From: an uncultured Candidatus Actinomarina sp.
GTDB lineage: Bacteria; Actinomycetota; Acidimicrobiia; Actinomarinales; Actinomarinaceae
Assembly: GCA_902627635.1 (NCBI GenBank)
Contig: CACOKA010000003.1
Span: 1-54,726 of the forward strand
Length of the DNA stretch: 54,726 bases
Reading direction: 5' to 3'
Program-made: the position numbers and the translations under genes
Notes under the pieces: generated by a model
What the model was told of the DNA's origin: nothing
The model's database searches: none
Seen by the model: only the letters and a program-made list of their open reading frames with translations
Part shown: piece by piece, positions 33,100 through 41,479 of the stretch
How the letters are laid out: each line of letters opens with the position of its first letter
Position numbering within the stretch: position 1 is the first letter of the stretch

Positions 33100-34848
33100 T
33101 TAAGAATAATCGACATTAGATAATTTTTCTAAATTTGACTCAATAATGCTATACGTATCCATCAATTCTTTAATTTGTAATATTACTTTTGAACATAAAC
33201 TAATCATATCTTCAAAGTGAGGTTTGAAATTTTTGTTTGAGTTAGTTAAATCATCATAGTTCATTGTTTCAAGAGTTTTTAATTTATCTAACGATAAAGT
33301 GAGAAATTCCATAAAGCTTTTTTTGCCAAGGTAACTTAATTTATCTTTTCTGAATAACTTAAATTCAATTAATTTTTCTAAATCAGCAATGTAATCGGAC
33401 TCATTAAAATTATCAACTTCATTGAAATCATTCCAAATTATCCAGTGTCTACGAATGTCATCTATTTGTAATTTAAAATCATTTTCATAATCTAAAAGTA
33501 AAGATGTAAATGTATCATCTTGTAAATTATTCAAAATATCACTGATTATTTTCCAGTGATCGGTTTCGGAAATTTCACTGCTTAATTTAACAAGAGTTTT
33601 TTGATTTGGAACTAAAAAGGTATTCAATATATCATCATTTTTTTTAAGATTATCCAAGTTTGCAAGTTCTTGAAGTAACTTTTTTGTTTTGTTGGAGGCC
33701 TTTAATACTTCAGAATTTTCGATTTTTTGAGATTGTATTGATTTTAAGATTCTATGCAGGTTCTTTAAATCTTTAGATTTTAAATCTTCAAAATTTTTTT
33801 GAAACGCTAAATCTAAATCATTTATTTTGTAGAAGATATTTTTTACAGACTTCTGTATGTTGTCGTCAACTTTACTAAGACCTCCCAAATGTCTTAATTT
33901 TGTAAGTTTTGACTCTAAAATACTTGTGTCAATTTTTGTATATTGATCAATCCATATAGAACAACTGTGCTTATACCAACACCAATTACACAAGTGATTA
34001 ATTTTTGGTTGCCAAACATCAACTAATTTCTTATTTGTAAAGTTATTAATATCAGAAACGGTTTTTTTTGACATTTTTTCATAAGAGTTAACATAGTATT
34101 TTTCATTTTTATCAATATCCCTAATCGGTACTTCAAAAATTCTTTTTTCAGGATTTATATTTTTATTTCCAAGAAAGTAAATAAATCCACTTTCAATATT
34201 GTCTTCACCGTAAAGTAAAGCATAAGATTTTATCTGATCTGATTTTTCCTTATCTAATTTTGAGGGAGGTTTACCTGTTTTTATATCTATAATTATATGT
34301 TTGTCATTATATGTTTTTTGCAATCTATCGACATAGCCCCTTAAAACAAAAGTATCTTGACTTGAAGTAAATTCTTTTTTTAAAAATAATTCATTTTCAA
34401 TTTTTAATTCACCGATTGTTGACAAATCTTTAGAAAACTTGAGAAATTCAAAATTACTTTTGTTTTGAATCCAGTCTTCTAACTCAATGTAGTTTTTTAT
34501 CAATTCATTTATCCATTCCTCAAGGTTTTCAAACTCATTGTTGACTTTGCTCATTTGATTTACATATAACGATGTCAAGTATTTCTCTTGTTTGACCCAG
34601 AGCTCTTCGTATGAATCTTGAAGATAATTAAAGGTTTTTTCCCAGTTAAAATATGGATTTTTATTATCAGGATTCTTATAGTAATTTTCTATTACAGAAT
34701 GAACAAACGTACCAACTGCTGCATGAATGCTTGAGGGTTCACTTATACTTTCCAAATAATTAAATGAAAATTTTCTTTCACAATTTGAAAATGATGATAC
34801 TTTTGAATGTGAAAGAGGACTAATTTTTTTGAGATTGCTTTTTTCCAT
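33100..34848 (-). CDS. PD-(D/E)XK nuclease with a Cas4/AddB-type iron-sulfur motif
   Basis: Residues 1-300 form a RecB-family nuclease. They show PLSHSKVSSFSNCERKFSFN, VGTFVHSVIENYY, VLRGYVDRLQ (metal Asp, about 174), HIIIDIKTGKPP (D188-x-K190) and DQIKSYALLYG (QxxxY). Cys23 plus CNWCWYKHSC (287, 290, 296) repeat the four-Cys pattern that holds a 4Fe-4S cluster in Cas4 and AddB. Residues 300-582 are helical with no recognisable motif. No CRISPR array or cas1/cas2 is near. It diverges from a RecD-like helicase by 35 bases, so end-processing of DNA is the likely role. Confidence 0.85.
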   Translation of the reverse strand: MEKSNLKKISPLSHSKVSSFSNCERKFSFNYLESISEPSSIHAAVGTFVHSVIENYYKNPDNKNPYFNWEKTFNYLQDSYEELWVKQEKYLTSLYVNQMSKVNNEFENLEEWINELIKNYIELEDWIQNKSNFEFLKFSKDLSTIGELKIENELFLKKEFTSSQDTFVLRGYVDRLQKTYNDKHIIIDIKTGKPPSKLDKEKSDQIKSYALLYGEDNIESGFIYFLGNKNINPEKRIFEVPIRDIDKNEKYYVNSYEKMSKKTVSDINNFTNKKLVDVWQPKINHLCNWCWYKHSCSIWIDQYTKIDTSILESKLTKLRHLGGLSKVDDNIQKSVKNIFYKINDLDLAFQKNFEDLKSKDLKNLHRILKSIQSQKIENSEVLKASNKTKKLLQELANLDNLKKNDDILNTFLVPNQKTLVKLSSEISETDHWKIISDILNNLQDDTFTSLLLDYENDFKLQIDDIRRHWIIWNDFNEVDNFNESDYIADLEKLIEFKLFRKDKLSYLGKKSFMEFLTLSLDKLKTLETMNYDDLTNSNKNFKPHFEDMISLCSKVILQIKELMDTYSIIESNLEKLSNVDYS

Positions 34849-34869
34849 AAATACTTTATTTTCTAACTA

Positions 34870-34875
34870 TATACT
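34870..34875 (+). promoter_or_regulatory. candidate -10 box of the RecD-like helicase operon
   Basis: TATACT lies 8 nt before the helicase ATG. The divergent nuclease starts only 35 bases away, so the two promoters must overlap or lie back to back. Confidence 0.35.
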
Positions 34876-34883
34876 AAATAATA

Positions 34884-36323
34884 ATGAAATTAGATGAATC
34901 ACAGTCTTTCTTTCTCCAGAAGTTCAAAGACCATACTGAAAACTTCGATGTTGATTTTTTGATACTTACTGGTTCAGCCGGAACAGGTAAAACTGAACTT
35001 ATCAAAAAATGTGTAGAATATTTAAAAATTAATAATTTTGGCCATCAATGTCTAGCTTTTACTGGAAGAGCAGCATCTGTGCTTAGATCAAGAGGTTTAG
35101 AAAATGCAAAAACTATAGATTCGTGGTTATATCGTTTAAACAATAAAGACACATACGAAAAAGAATTAAATCCATACGATAATTTTATTTTTTTTATAGA
35201 TGAATCATCAATGATTTCAAATAGTGCAATTATTTTTGATGAAAAAGAACCTGAACTAGATTTCAAACTTGATGAAATAATGTGGTCGACTTTTAGACAT
35301 ATAAATTGTAAAAATATTCTTTTTATATTTGTAGGTGATAAAAATCAACTGCCTCCATTAAAGCACGATTATTGTCCAGCACTAAATGAAGAATACTTAA
35401 CAAATAGATATGGACTGTCAGGTAAAAGTTATTCTCTTAAAACAATGCATAGGCAAACAAGTGAATCTAACATTCCAAAACTTGCTGAAAATTTTATAAG
35501 TTTTGATAACGAGATTATTAGAGCGATTCCTTCGATCGAAAAAATTGAAAAAGATGTTCAAATAATTGAAAATTCAGAAGTAGTAGATATATTTTTCGAT
35601 TTATATTTCGAAAATAAACATGATGTCAAAATTATTACCGCAACCAATAAAAAAGCAGATTATTACAATTTTTTGATTAAAGAAAAATTAAGTACAGGAA
35701 AATCAAAATTTTTTACTCCTTATCAAATACCAAAAGATAATTTAGAACCACAGAAAGGAGATATTCTTCAAATATTTGCAAACTCTTCAGGGATTTTTGA
35801 TTTTCCAATGTTTAATGGTCAATTTCTTGAAGTTTTAGAATTAGGTAGTGTTTCAGAGACAATTTTAAAAAAAGGCAACCGTATCTTTGACAACATTCCT
35901 TTCATTACGCAGCAACTAACAGTTGATACAATATCCGATAGTGGAGAAAGAGCTGGTAATCCTCAGACTATTGAAATATCAATTGACCACTTAATAAACA
36001 GTTATATTTTAACCAAACAAGAATATGAATATTTTGATAAAAAAGATAAAGGCATGCTTTACAAAATTAAAGATTATATCAGTAAGATTGATTCAAAAAG
36101 AGTTTACTTTAATAAACTTTACAATCCAGTTCTAACAAGATATGGGTATGCAATAACTGGACATAAAGCGCAAGGTGGTGGTTGGAAAAATATTATTATT
36201 GATTTTTCAGGTTTTAATGATGATATGGGGCACTTGCCTCCTAGCTGGATATATACAGCTATTACTAGAGCTAAATCAAACCTTTTTGTAGCTAATTATC
36301 CAATTGAGGAAAAAAATGAGTAG
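34884..36323 (+). CDS. RecD-like superfamily 1 DNA helicase
   Basis: This is an SF1 ATP-dependent helicase. Walker A is LILTGSAGTGKTELIKK (about 28-43), motif II is FFIDESSMIS, and FVGDKNQLPPL is motif III. The C-terminal motif YAITGHKAQGGGWKNIIID followed by YTAITRAKSNLFV is typical of RecD/TraI-type enzymes. At 479 aa it is a minimal core without the long RecD2 N-terminal domain. It begins a run helicase, 36316 gene, zinc-ribbon gene, opposite a Cas4/AddB-like nuclease. A RecBCD-like or AddAB-like function built from separate parts is inferred. Confidence 0.88.
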   Translation: MKLDESQSFFLQKFKDHTENFDVDFLILTGSAGTGKTELIKKCVEYLKINNFGHQCLAFTGRAASVLRSRGLENAKTIDSWLYRLNNKDTYEKELNPYDNFIFFIDESSMISNSAIIFDEKEPELDFKLDEIMWSTFRHINCKNILFIFVGDKNQLPPLKHDYCPALNEEYLTNRYGLSGKSYSLKTMHRQTSESNIPKLAENFISFDNEIIRAIPSIEKIEKDVQIIENSEVVDIFFDLYFENKHDVKIITATNKKADYYNFLIKEKLSTGKSKFFTPYQIPKDNLEPQKGDILQIFANSSGIFDFPMFNGQFLEVLELGSVSETILKKGNRIFDNIPFITQQLTVDTISDSGERAGNPQTIEISIDHLINSYILTKQEYEYFDKKDKGMLYKIKDYISKIDSKRVYFNKLYNPVLTRYGYAITGHKAQGGGWKNIIIDFSGFNDDMGHLPPSWIYTAITRAKSNLFVANYPIEEKNE

Positions 36324-37062
36324 TAGCAGAGAAGTCTGGGAAAAATATTGGAATAGCAAAGTTACCAATGATGAAAGTAAAATTTTTGGACTAATTGATG
36401 CTTTACTAAGTCCTTTGAATATAGATGAGAGAAAATTCGTACTTACAAAACCGATATCATTATCAAGGTCTATATCAATTGTTTATAGATTGATTCATTA
36501 CAATTTTTTTAATATTGAAGAAGATAATGAAGAAATAGTAAAAGTAATTGAACCATTAGATTTACCTAATATCGATATTAAAAGTTCAAAAACATTTTCA
36601 AATAGTGGAGACTTCTCTCCATACAACACTCATTCAAGAGAATTATTTAAAGATTGGTGCCTTAATCAAATCAGTCAAGTAGATCCAAATTTACCAAATA
36701 GAACCCAAAGATTTGATTTAAATGAAATGAAAATGATAAAAAATTACTGGGACAATGCAGTTGACTATGAGCTTTATGAAAACTACCAATATACACTAAA
36801 AAACTTTGAATCAAGTATAAAAAAACTAGATAGTGAGACAAAACATAAATTAGAGGAAAAAATAATTTCTATATCAAGTAAATTTACAAAGGAAGATACA
36901 AGGTCTTTTACAGCGTTGATTCTATCAAATAATGAATTGAGAGACGAAATATTAGCGATTAGTGATGAGGATATTACAAAATATATAGAAGAAATACTTA
37001 AAAGGCTAAAAGATGATAATATTCAATATCAGCAATTGAAAAGCAAACTGATATTTGATTAA
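36316..37062 (+). CDS. hypothetical helical protein in the helicase operon
   Basis: I do not recognise a family. The 248-residue product is mostly helical and charged, starting SSSREVWEKYWNSKVTNDES and ending with amphipathic helices (ITKYIEEILKRLKDDNIQYQ). There is no signal peptide or membrane helix. ATG 36316 is chosen over the track TTG because GAGG lies 7 nt upstream and the start overlaps the helicase stop (ATGAGTAG), showing tight coupling. It is probably an accessory subunit of the helicase, by context only. Confidence 0.75.
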   Translation: MSSSREVWEKYWNSKVTNDESKIFGLIDALLSPLNIDERKFVLTKPISLSRSISIVYRLIHYNFFNIEEDNEEIVKVIEPLDLPNIDIKSSKTFSNSGDFSPYNTHSRELFKDWCLNQISQVDPNLPNRTQRFDLNEMKMIKNYWDNAVDYELYENYQYTLKNFESSIKKLDSETKHKLEEKIISISSKFTKEDTRSFTALILSNNELRDEILAISDEDITKYIEEILKRLKDDNIQYQQLKSKLIFD

Positions 37063-37064
37063 TT

Positions 37065-37271
37065 ATGATACAAAAATGTACGTGTGGATCAGAACAAAAT
37101 CACTCTATCTTTTGTTCAGGTAGTTTTTACAAGGATCCACTACGAGAACCAAAATATAAGCCTAAAAGTTCAGATGAAAAAACTTGTGATCAATGCTTCT
37201 TAATCTTAAACAAATCAGAGTTTATTGTTGGCTCAGAGACTTGTAAGAATTGTCATTCTCAACCAGTTTAA
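37065..37271 (+). CDS. small zinc-ribbon protein
   Basis: The 68-residue product has two CxxC knuckles, TCDQCFLIL (41/44) and ETCKNCHSQ (60/63), spaced like a zinc ribbon, plus three more Cys in KCTCGSEQNHSIFC near the start. No enzymatic motif is visible. It starts 2 bases after the preceding gene and ends 8 bases before convergent gdhA. It is the last member of the helicase operon and could bind DNA or a partner. Confidence 0.7.
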   Translation: MIQKCTCGSEQNHSIFCSGSFYKDPLREPKYKPKSSDEKTCDQCFLILNKSEFIVGSETCKNCHSQPV

Positions 37272-37279
37272 AGATAAAT

Positions 37280-38542
37280 CTACGGAAATAATCCTCTAGT
37301 TAATTTTGCAGCAGCCACTTTTTTAATTCCTTTTATTAAAGCAGCTGTTCTTAAGTCAACTTTATTTTTTTCAGAAATAATCCATACCTCTTCAAAGGCT
37401 GAGGTTAGAACATCGATCAATCGTTCATGTAGTTCTTTTTCTTTCCATAAATAGTTTTGTGTATTTTGAACCCATTCAAAATAACTAGCAGTAACGCCGC
37501 CTGCATTAGCAAGAATATCAGGTATTAGTAAAACTCCATTTTCCCTAAGTATTTTATCTGCACTAAGAGTTGTTGGAGAATTTGCGCCCTCAGCAATAAT
37601 TTTTGCTTTAATATTTTCTGCGTTATTTGATGTTATAACACCGCCAACAGCGGCAGGAATCAAAATATCACAATCAATTTCCAAAATTTCATCGTCAAAA
37701 TTGTCGGCACCATCAAAATCCTTTACAGTTTTATTTTTAGCTGTGTGTTTAAAAAGTTCAGGAATATTAATTCCATCCTTATTATAAATAGCACCGCCTA
37801 GATCATTTACAGCAATCACTTTTGCTCCTCTTTCGTATGAGTCAAGAGCTGCATACCGCCCAACATTTCCAAATCCTTGGATAACAATTGTTGAGTTTTC
37901 ATATTGTAAATTTAATTTATTTAAAGCTGCGTTTGCAATGGCTATAACACCTCTTCCGGTTGCTTCTCTTCTTGTGATAGAACCACCAAGTGAAGCTGGT
38001 TTTCCAGTTACAATTCCTGGTTGTGGTGACCCAACGAAATTACTGTAGGTATCCATGATCCATGCCATAGTCTGTTCATCTGTTCCAAGGTCTGGACCTG
38101 GAATATCCTTATCAACACCAATCAATGGTAATAATTCAGCCGTGTATCTTCTTGTTACTCTTTGTTTCTCTTGTTTTGAAAGGGGGTTTGGATCAATTGC
38201 AACACCACCCTTTGCTCCACCATAAGGTAAACCTACTATTGCTGACTTCCATGACATCAAAATTGCCAGTGCTGTAACCTCTCCTAAATTTACATTTGAA
38301 GCATATCTAATACCACCTTTAGTTGGTCCCATTGATAAAACATGTTGTACTCGATATCCAATTACAGTTTCTACCTCATCATACTCATCTCTTCTGAATG
38401 GAAATGTCACTGTAAGTGCTCTTTGAGGGAGTTTCAATCTTTCTTTAATATTTGAATCAAGATTAATGAATTCAGTTACTTCATCATATTGCTTGATGAC
38501 CTCTCTATACATGCCTGACTCGAAAAGGTCTGAATTACTCAT
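37280..38542 (-). CDS. gdhA: glutamate dehydrogenase
   Basis: This Glu/Leu/Phe/Val dehydrogenase interconverts glutamate and 2-oxoglutarate. The active site reads GGAKGGVAIDPNPLS with the catalytic Lys, preceded by GPTKGGIRYASNVNLGEVTALA. TIVIQGFGNVGRYAAL is the NAD(P) fold and AGGVTASYFEWVQN a C-terminal signature. At 420 aa it resembles the hexameric class. It would supply or drain 2-oxoglutarate for the class III aminotransferase in this window. It diverges from the small Cys-rich gene at 38626. Confidence 0.95.
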   Translation of the reverse strand: MSNSDLFESGMYREVIKQYDEVTEFINLDSNIKERLKLPQRALTVTFPFRRDEYDEVETVIGYRVQHVLSMGPTKGGIRYASNVNLGEVTALAILMSWKSAIVGLPYGGAKGGVAIDPNPLSKQEKQRVTRRYTAELLPLIGVDKDIPGPDLGTDEQTMAWIMDTYSNFVGSPQPGIVTGKPASLGGSITRREATGRGVIAIANAALNKLNLQYENSTIVIQGFGNVGRYAALDSYERGAKVIAVNDLGGAIYNKDGINIPELFKHTAKNKTVKDFDGADNFDDEILEIDCDILIPAAVGGVITSNNAENIKAKIIAEGANSPTTLSADKILRENGVLLIPDILANAGGVTASYFEWVQNTQNYLWKEKELHERLIDVLTSAFEEVWIISEKNKVDLRTAALIKGIKKVAAAKLTRGLFP

Positions 38543-38625
38543 TACATGGCTATATTATTCTAAAAAACAACTTGTTGTATGTTTTTTTACATTTTTTGTC
38601 ATATCCGTTTTCTATTATTTCTTTT

Positions 38626-38742
38626 ATGAAAAATAACAAAATTGAAGATATTCTTAAATCATGCGGATTGGAAGCAGTGATTGTTTGCTACCAACATAAT
38701 GACAGCTGTAAATGTCATGAAGATTATAGAAAAGCCGCTTAG
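38626..38742 (+). CDS. 38-aa Cys-rich peptide upstream of the annealing-protein genes
   Basis: This ORF is missing from the supplied track. ATG 38626 opens MKNNKIEDILKSCGLEAVIV and ends CYQHNDSCKCHEDYRKAA. Four Cys (13, 21, 28, 30) plus His residues suggest a small metal-binding fold. It is followed after 13 bases, which contain AGGAG, by the 38756 gene, so the two are probably co-transcribed with the Rad52-like gene. The function is unknown. Confidence 0.55.
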   Translation: MKNNKIEDILKSCGLEAVIVCYQHNDSCKCHEDYRKAA

Positions 38743-38755
38743 TTTAGGAGTAAAT

Positions 38756-39316
38756 ATGAGTAATAATTTAGATGAAATATTGTCTTTAACAAAAGAGATA
38801 ACATATCAGGATGGTGATGACTTTGATATTACTGTTACTGAATATGGAGAAGAACTTTCCAAAACAAACGATATTGAGTTCCTTTGGATAGCCAGAAATA
38901 CTAGCTCAACCGTAAAAAAAGCAACTACAAATATTAAGTCTTTTAATGATCAAAATATTGCAAAAAACGTTGAAGAAAATGGACCTGTAAGGCTTGGAGA
39001 TGAAGTATTTGTATTTAACAAATCTTACAATTGGAAAGTTCAAAATTTAAGAAAATTTATTGAGTGGATTATTGAAAAATCAGATAACAATGAAGAGCTA
39101 GTTGAATCATTACTTGCAATACTTGGACAAACCTTTGTTCCAAAATTAAAGGGACTTGATGCTTTTTCAAATTCTAAAAATATTAATCCTGAAATGATTC
39201 GTGACACTTTTTTGTATAAAGAATGGAAAGAAAAAGCTGACTTGAAGAGTATAAATACAAATAACAGCACCGCCCCAAAATGGGCAAAAGAGCTAGGTCA
39301 TAAAGAAAGGAAATAA
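38756..39316 (+). CDS. hypothetical protein coupled to a Rad52-like gene
   Basis: I recognise no family. The 186-residue soluble protein contains an N-terminal half with beta-strand character (DFDITVTEYGEELSKTNDIE, VRLGDEVFVFNKSYNWKVQN) and a helical C-terminal half (LVESLLAILGQTFVPKLKGL). The ORF track begins at 38681, inside another reading frame. AGGAG 5 nt before ATG 38756 fixes the start. Its stop overlaps the start of the Rad52-like gene (TAATG), so both products are probably made together. A single-strand-binding or loader role is possible but not shown. Confidence 0.75.
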   Translation: MSNNLDEILSLTKEITYQDGDDFDITVTEYGEELSKTNDIEFLWIARNTSSTVKKATTNIKSFNDQNIAKNVEENGPVRLGDEVFVFNKSYNWKVQNLRKFIEWIIEKSDNNEELVESLLAILGQTFVPKLKGLDAFSNSKNINPEMIRDTFLYKEWKEKADLKSINTNNSTAPKWAKELGHKERK

Positions 39317-39744
39317 TGAATCAATTATACGAACTATCAAGACAATTTCCAGATGAGTGGATAAAACCCGCTCCAAAAGGAAAATTTGGAAACTATATTC
39401 CACATTCTGTCATTACTCAAAGACTTCTAGAAGTATGTGGGCCTTTCAATTGGGAGGTTGTTCAATTAATCAGACAAGAAAATAATGGAAAAGTAGTTGG
39501 TTGCTTTGGCAAACTGACAACACAAATTGATGGTAAATCAGTAACCATAACATCTATTGGAGATGTTGAACACGATCAAGGAAGTGATGGTATGAATGCT
39601 AAACATGCTGAATCAGATGCCTTCAAAAGATGTGCTATGAAAGTTGGTCTTGGATTACATCTTTGGGCTGGTGAAGAATATTACTTAGATAAAAAACTTA
39701 GCGAAGCTGAAGGAAAGAAAAACATAAAGTTACAATCTGCTTAA
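39316..39744 (+). CDS. Rad52/Rad22-like single-strand annealing protein
   Basis: The 142-residue protein shows the N-terminal core of Rad52-type annealing proteins: IPHSVITQRLLEVCGPFNWE, a beta-sheet region (VVGCFGKLTTQIDGKSVTIT), and GMNAKHAESDAFKRCAMKVG followed by LGLHLWAGEEYYL, the usual helix ending in G-x-G/L. These proteins anneal complementary single strands in phage and cellular recombination. It is coupled to the 38756 gene and shares a TTAA double stop with convergent dtd. No phage genes are nearby. Confidence 0.75.
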   Translation: MNQLYELSRQFPDEWIKPAPKGKFGNYIPHSVITQRLLEVCGPFNWEVVQLIRQENNGKVVGCFGKLTTQIDGKSVTITSIGDVEHDQGSDGMNAKHAESDAFKRCAMKVGLGLHLWAGEEYYLDKKLSEAEGKKNIKLQSA

Positions 39745-40196
39745 CTCTGTATTTTTCCATCCCTTGATTCAATAAACATTGTTAAGGGGCCATCGTTAAC
39801 AAGTGAAACTTCCATTAAAGCACCAAAAATACCCTGCTTTACTGTACAACTATCAGAAAAAATCTGAGCAACATCATCGATCATTTCTTTTGCGATCTCA
39901 GGATCTTGAGAATTTATAAATGACGGCCTATTTCCTTTTTGAATATTTCCACTTAATGTGAATTGACTTACTAAAAGTATCTCTCCCCCTGCATCAATTA
40001 TTGATTTATTCATTTTTCCATTTTCATCAGAAAATATTCTTAAATTAATAATCTTCTTTGTCAAAGTTTCTATATCTTCTGAAGTATCACCTTTTTCGAT
40101 ACACCATAAAAGTAAATAACCACAGTCAATATTTGAAACTAAAGCGTTATCGACTTTCACAGAAGCAGATTTAACTCTTTGCAAAACAACTTTCAT
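39741..40196 (-). CDS. dtd: D-aminoacyl-tRNA deacylase
   Basis: Dtd removes D-amino acids (and glycine from tRNA-Ala) mischarged onto tRNA. The protein opens MKVVLQRVKSASVKVDN and has the catalytic motifs LLVSQFTLSGN and the C-terminal VSLVNDGPLTMFIES. The usual Val or Phe of NxGPVT is Leu. At 151 aa the length is standard. It starts 19 bases from the divergent PPOX-family gene, so the two promoters must interleave. Confidence 0.94.
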   Translation of the reverse strand: MKVVLQRVKSASVKVDNALVSNIDCGYLLLWCIEKGDTSEDIETLTKKIINLRIFSDENGKMNKSIIDAGGEILLVSQFTLSGNIQKGNRPSFINSQDPEIAKEMIDDVAQIFSDSCTVKQGIFGALMEVSLVNDGPLTMFIESRDGKIQS

Positions 40197-40203
40197 AATA
40201 TTC

Positions 40204-40209
40204 TATGAT
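40204..40209 (+). promoter_or_regulatory. candidate -10 box within a 19-base divergent intergenic region
   Basis: TATGAT is followed by AATTAT and the ATG of the PPOX-family gene. The other strand of the same 19 bases reads TATCAT and TAGAAT, which could serve dtd. The -35 regions would lie inside the opposite coding sequence. Confidence 0.38.
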
Positions 40210-40215
40210 AATTAT

Positions 40216-40635
40216 ATGGGATTAGATAAAAAAACGATTGCAATGGCAAAAGAGCCTAATTATGCAACTTTAACTACACTTTTTAAAAGTGGTGCCCCCC
40301 AGACACATGTAATGTGGGTTGACACAGATGGTGAAAATATCTTAATAAACACAGAAATCCACCGAAGAAAATATTTAAATGTTCAAGATGATCCAAGAGT
40401 TAATGTAATGATCTGGAAACATGACAATGAATTTAAATTTGTTGAAATTAGAGGTGAAGTAGTAGGTGAAATTACCGGGGAAGATGCTTTAAAAAATATT
40501 AATGATTTATCACACAAATATTGGAATAAACCATATCCATTCGAAATTCAATCTGAAAGAATAATTTTAAAAATAAAAGCTAAAAGAGAATTCTTTTTCA
40601 ACCTTAAAGATCAAGATTTTGAAGGTTTGTCGTAA
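40216..40635 (+). CDS. PPOX-class (F420-binding) oxidoreductase-family protein
   Basis: This is a split beta-barrel protein of the pyridoxamine 5'-phosphate oxidase-like group, many actinobacterial members of which bind F420. Features are NYATLTTLFKSGAPQTHVMW, INTEIHRRKYLNVQDDPRVN, and EFKFVEIRGEVVGEI. At 139 aa it matches the short F420-dependent class. The substrate is unknown. It overlaps the end of convergent hbd by 25 bases. The presence of cofG and cofH in the window is consistent with F420 use. Confidence 0.85.
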   Translation: MGLDKKTIAMAKEPNYATLTTLFKSGAPQTHVMWVDTDGENILINTEIHRRKYLNVQDDPRVNVMIWKHDNEFKFVEIRGEVVGEITGEDALKNINDLSHKYWNKPYPFEIQSERIILKIKAKREFFFNLKDQDFEGLS

Positions 40636-41477
40636 TTATAAAAACCTTCTCCTGTTTTTACGCCCAATTTTCCGTCTTTAACTTTTTCTTCTAAAAATTT
40701 CTTGGGTTTATCTTTTAGATTTTTTGTCTCGTTATAGATTTTAAGTTTTGAATAGTAACTAATGTCCAATCCTGAGTAATCAGTCAATTCAAATGGGCCT
40801 AATGGATGGTTCAATCCTTTCTTAATAGCCAAGTCTATATCTTTGAAGTCGGCTATCCCCTCATCATATAGTTCGTAGGCCTCATCAACTAACGCACCTA
40901 ACATCCTGTTTACAATAAAGCCTGGGGTTTCTTTTTTTAACGTTACGACTGTCCTTCCCATTAAATTACTTAATTCTTTAGTCCTATCAACCACTTCTTT
41001 ATTAGTAGATTCTGGAAATGAGATTTCAATAAGATCCATTCTTAATGGTGGGTAGAAGAAATGCATGTTTATAAATCTTTCAGGATGTTTACAGTGTTGT
41101 GCAATTTCTGACGCAGCTATAAATGAACTATTTGTCGCAAGAACTACATCTTTATCAAGTATGTTTGAAATAGAGGCAAAAATATCTTTTTTTACGTCAA
41201 ACCTCTCAACCACTGCTTCTATTACAAATGTTTTATCATTTACTACTGTTTCGAGTGAATCATAAACTTTGAGATTTTGATTGTAATTATCTAAGTTTTC
41301 TTTTTGTAATAAGTCTTTAGATACTAAATTTTCAATATTGTCTTTAGTAAAAATTAATTTACTTTCTAAATATTCTTTATTGTTATCAAAGATACTCGTT
41401 TCATGACCAGACATTGCTGATAAAGCAGCAATCTGACTTCCCATTTGTCCACCACCAATAACAGCAACTTTTTCCAT
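40611..41477 (-). CDS. 3-hydroxybutyryl-CoA dehydrogenase
   Basis: This NAD(P)-dependent enzyme oxidises 3-hydroxyacyl-CoA to 3-ketoacyl-CoA, with a preference for short chains in this single-domain class. It opens EKVAVIGGGQMGSQIAALSA and shows ATNSSFIAASEIAQHCKHPE, FINMHFFYPP (the usual HFFNP, here with Tyr), and PGFIVNRMLGALVDEAYELY. At 288 aa it is a stand-alone dehydrogenase without a crotonase domain. It lies 2 bases after an acyl-CoA dehydrogenase and near MaoC and thiolase genes, the other steps of beta-oxidation. Confidence 0.92.
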   Translation of the reverse strand: MEKVAVIGGGQMGSQIAALSAMSGHETSIFDNNKEYLESKLIFTKDNIENLVSKDLLQKENLDNYNQNLKVYDSLETVVNDKTFVIEAVVERFDVKKDIFASISNILDKDVVLATNSSFIAASEIAQHCKHPERFINMHFFYPPLRMDLIEISFPESTNKEVVDRTKELSNLMGRTVVTLKKETPGFIVNRMLGALVDEAYELYDEGIADFKDIDLAIKKGLNHPLGPFELTDYSGLDISYYSKLKIYNETKNLKDKPKKFLEEKVKDGKLGVKTGEGFYNYDKPSKS

Positions 41478-41479
41478 AA

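Noticed and set aside
33100-34848. Cas4 of a CRISPR system
   Set aside because: The four-Cys nuclease resembles Cas4 and AddB alike, but no repeat array or other cas gene exists in the window, and the protein has a long extra C-terminal region.
38566-38576. Palindrome AACAACTTGTT upstream of gdhA as an operator
   Set aside because: Five-base half sites are expected often in such AT-rich DNA, and no second copy or cognate regulator is visible.
38681-38755. Track start of the 38756 gene at 38681
   Set aside because: This extension overlaps the 38-aa Cys-rich ORF in another frame. AGGAG 5 nt before ATG 38756 gives a better start.
33100-39744. Possible prophage or mobile island around the nuclease, helicase and Rad52-like genes
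   Set aside because: There is no integrase, transposase, capsid or terminase gene, no tRNA or direct repeats at the edges, and housekeeping genes (ino1, gdhA, dtd) interrupt or flank it with the same AT-rich style.
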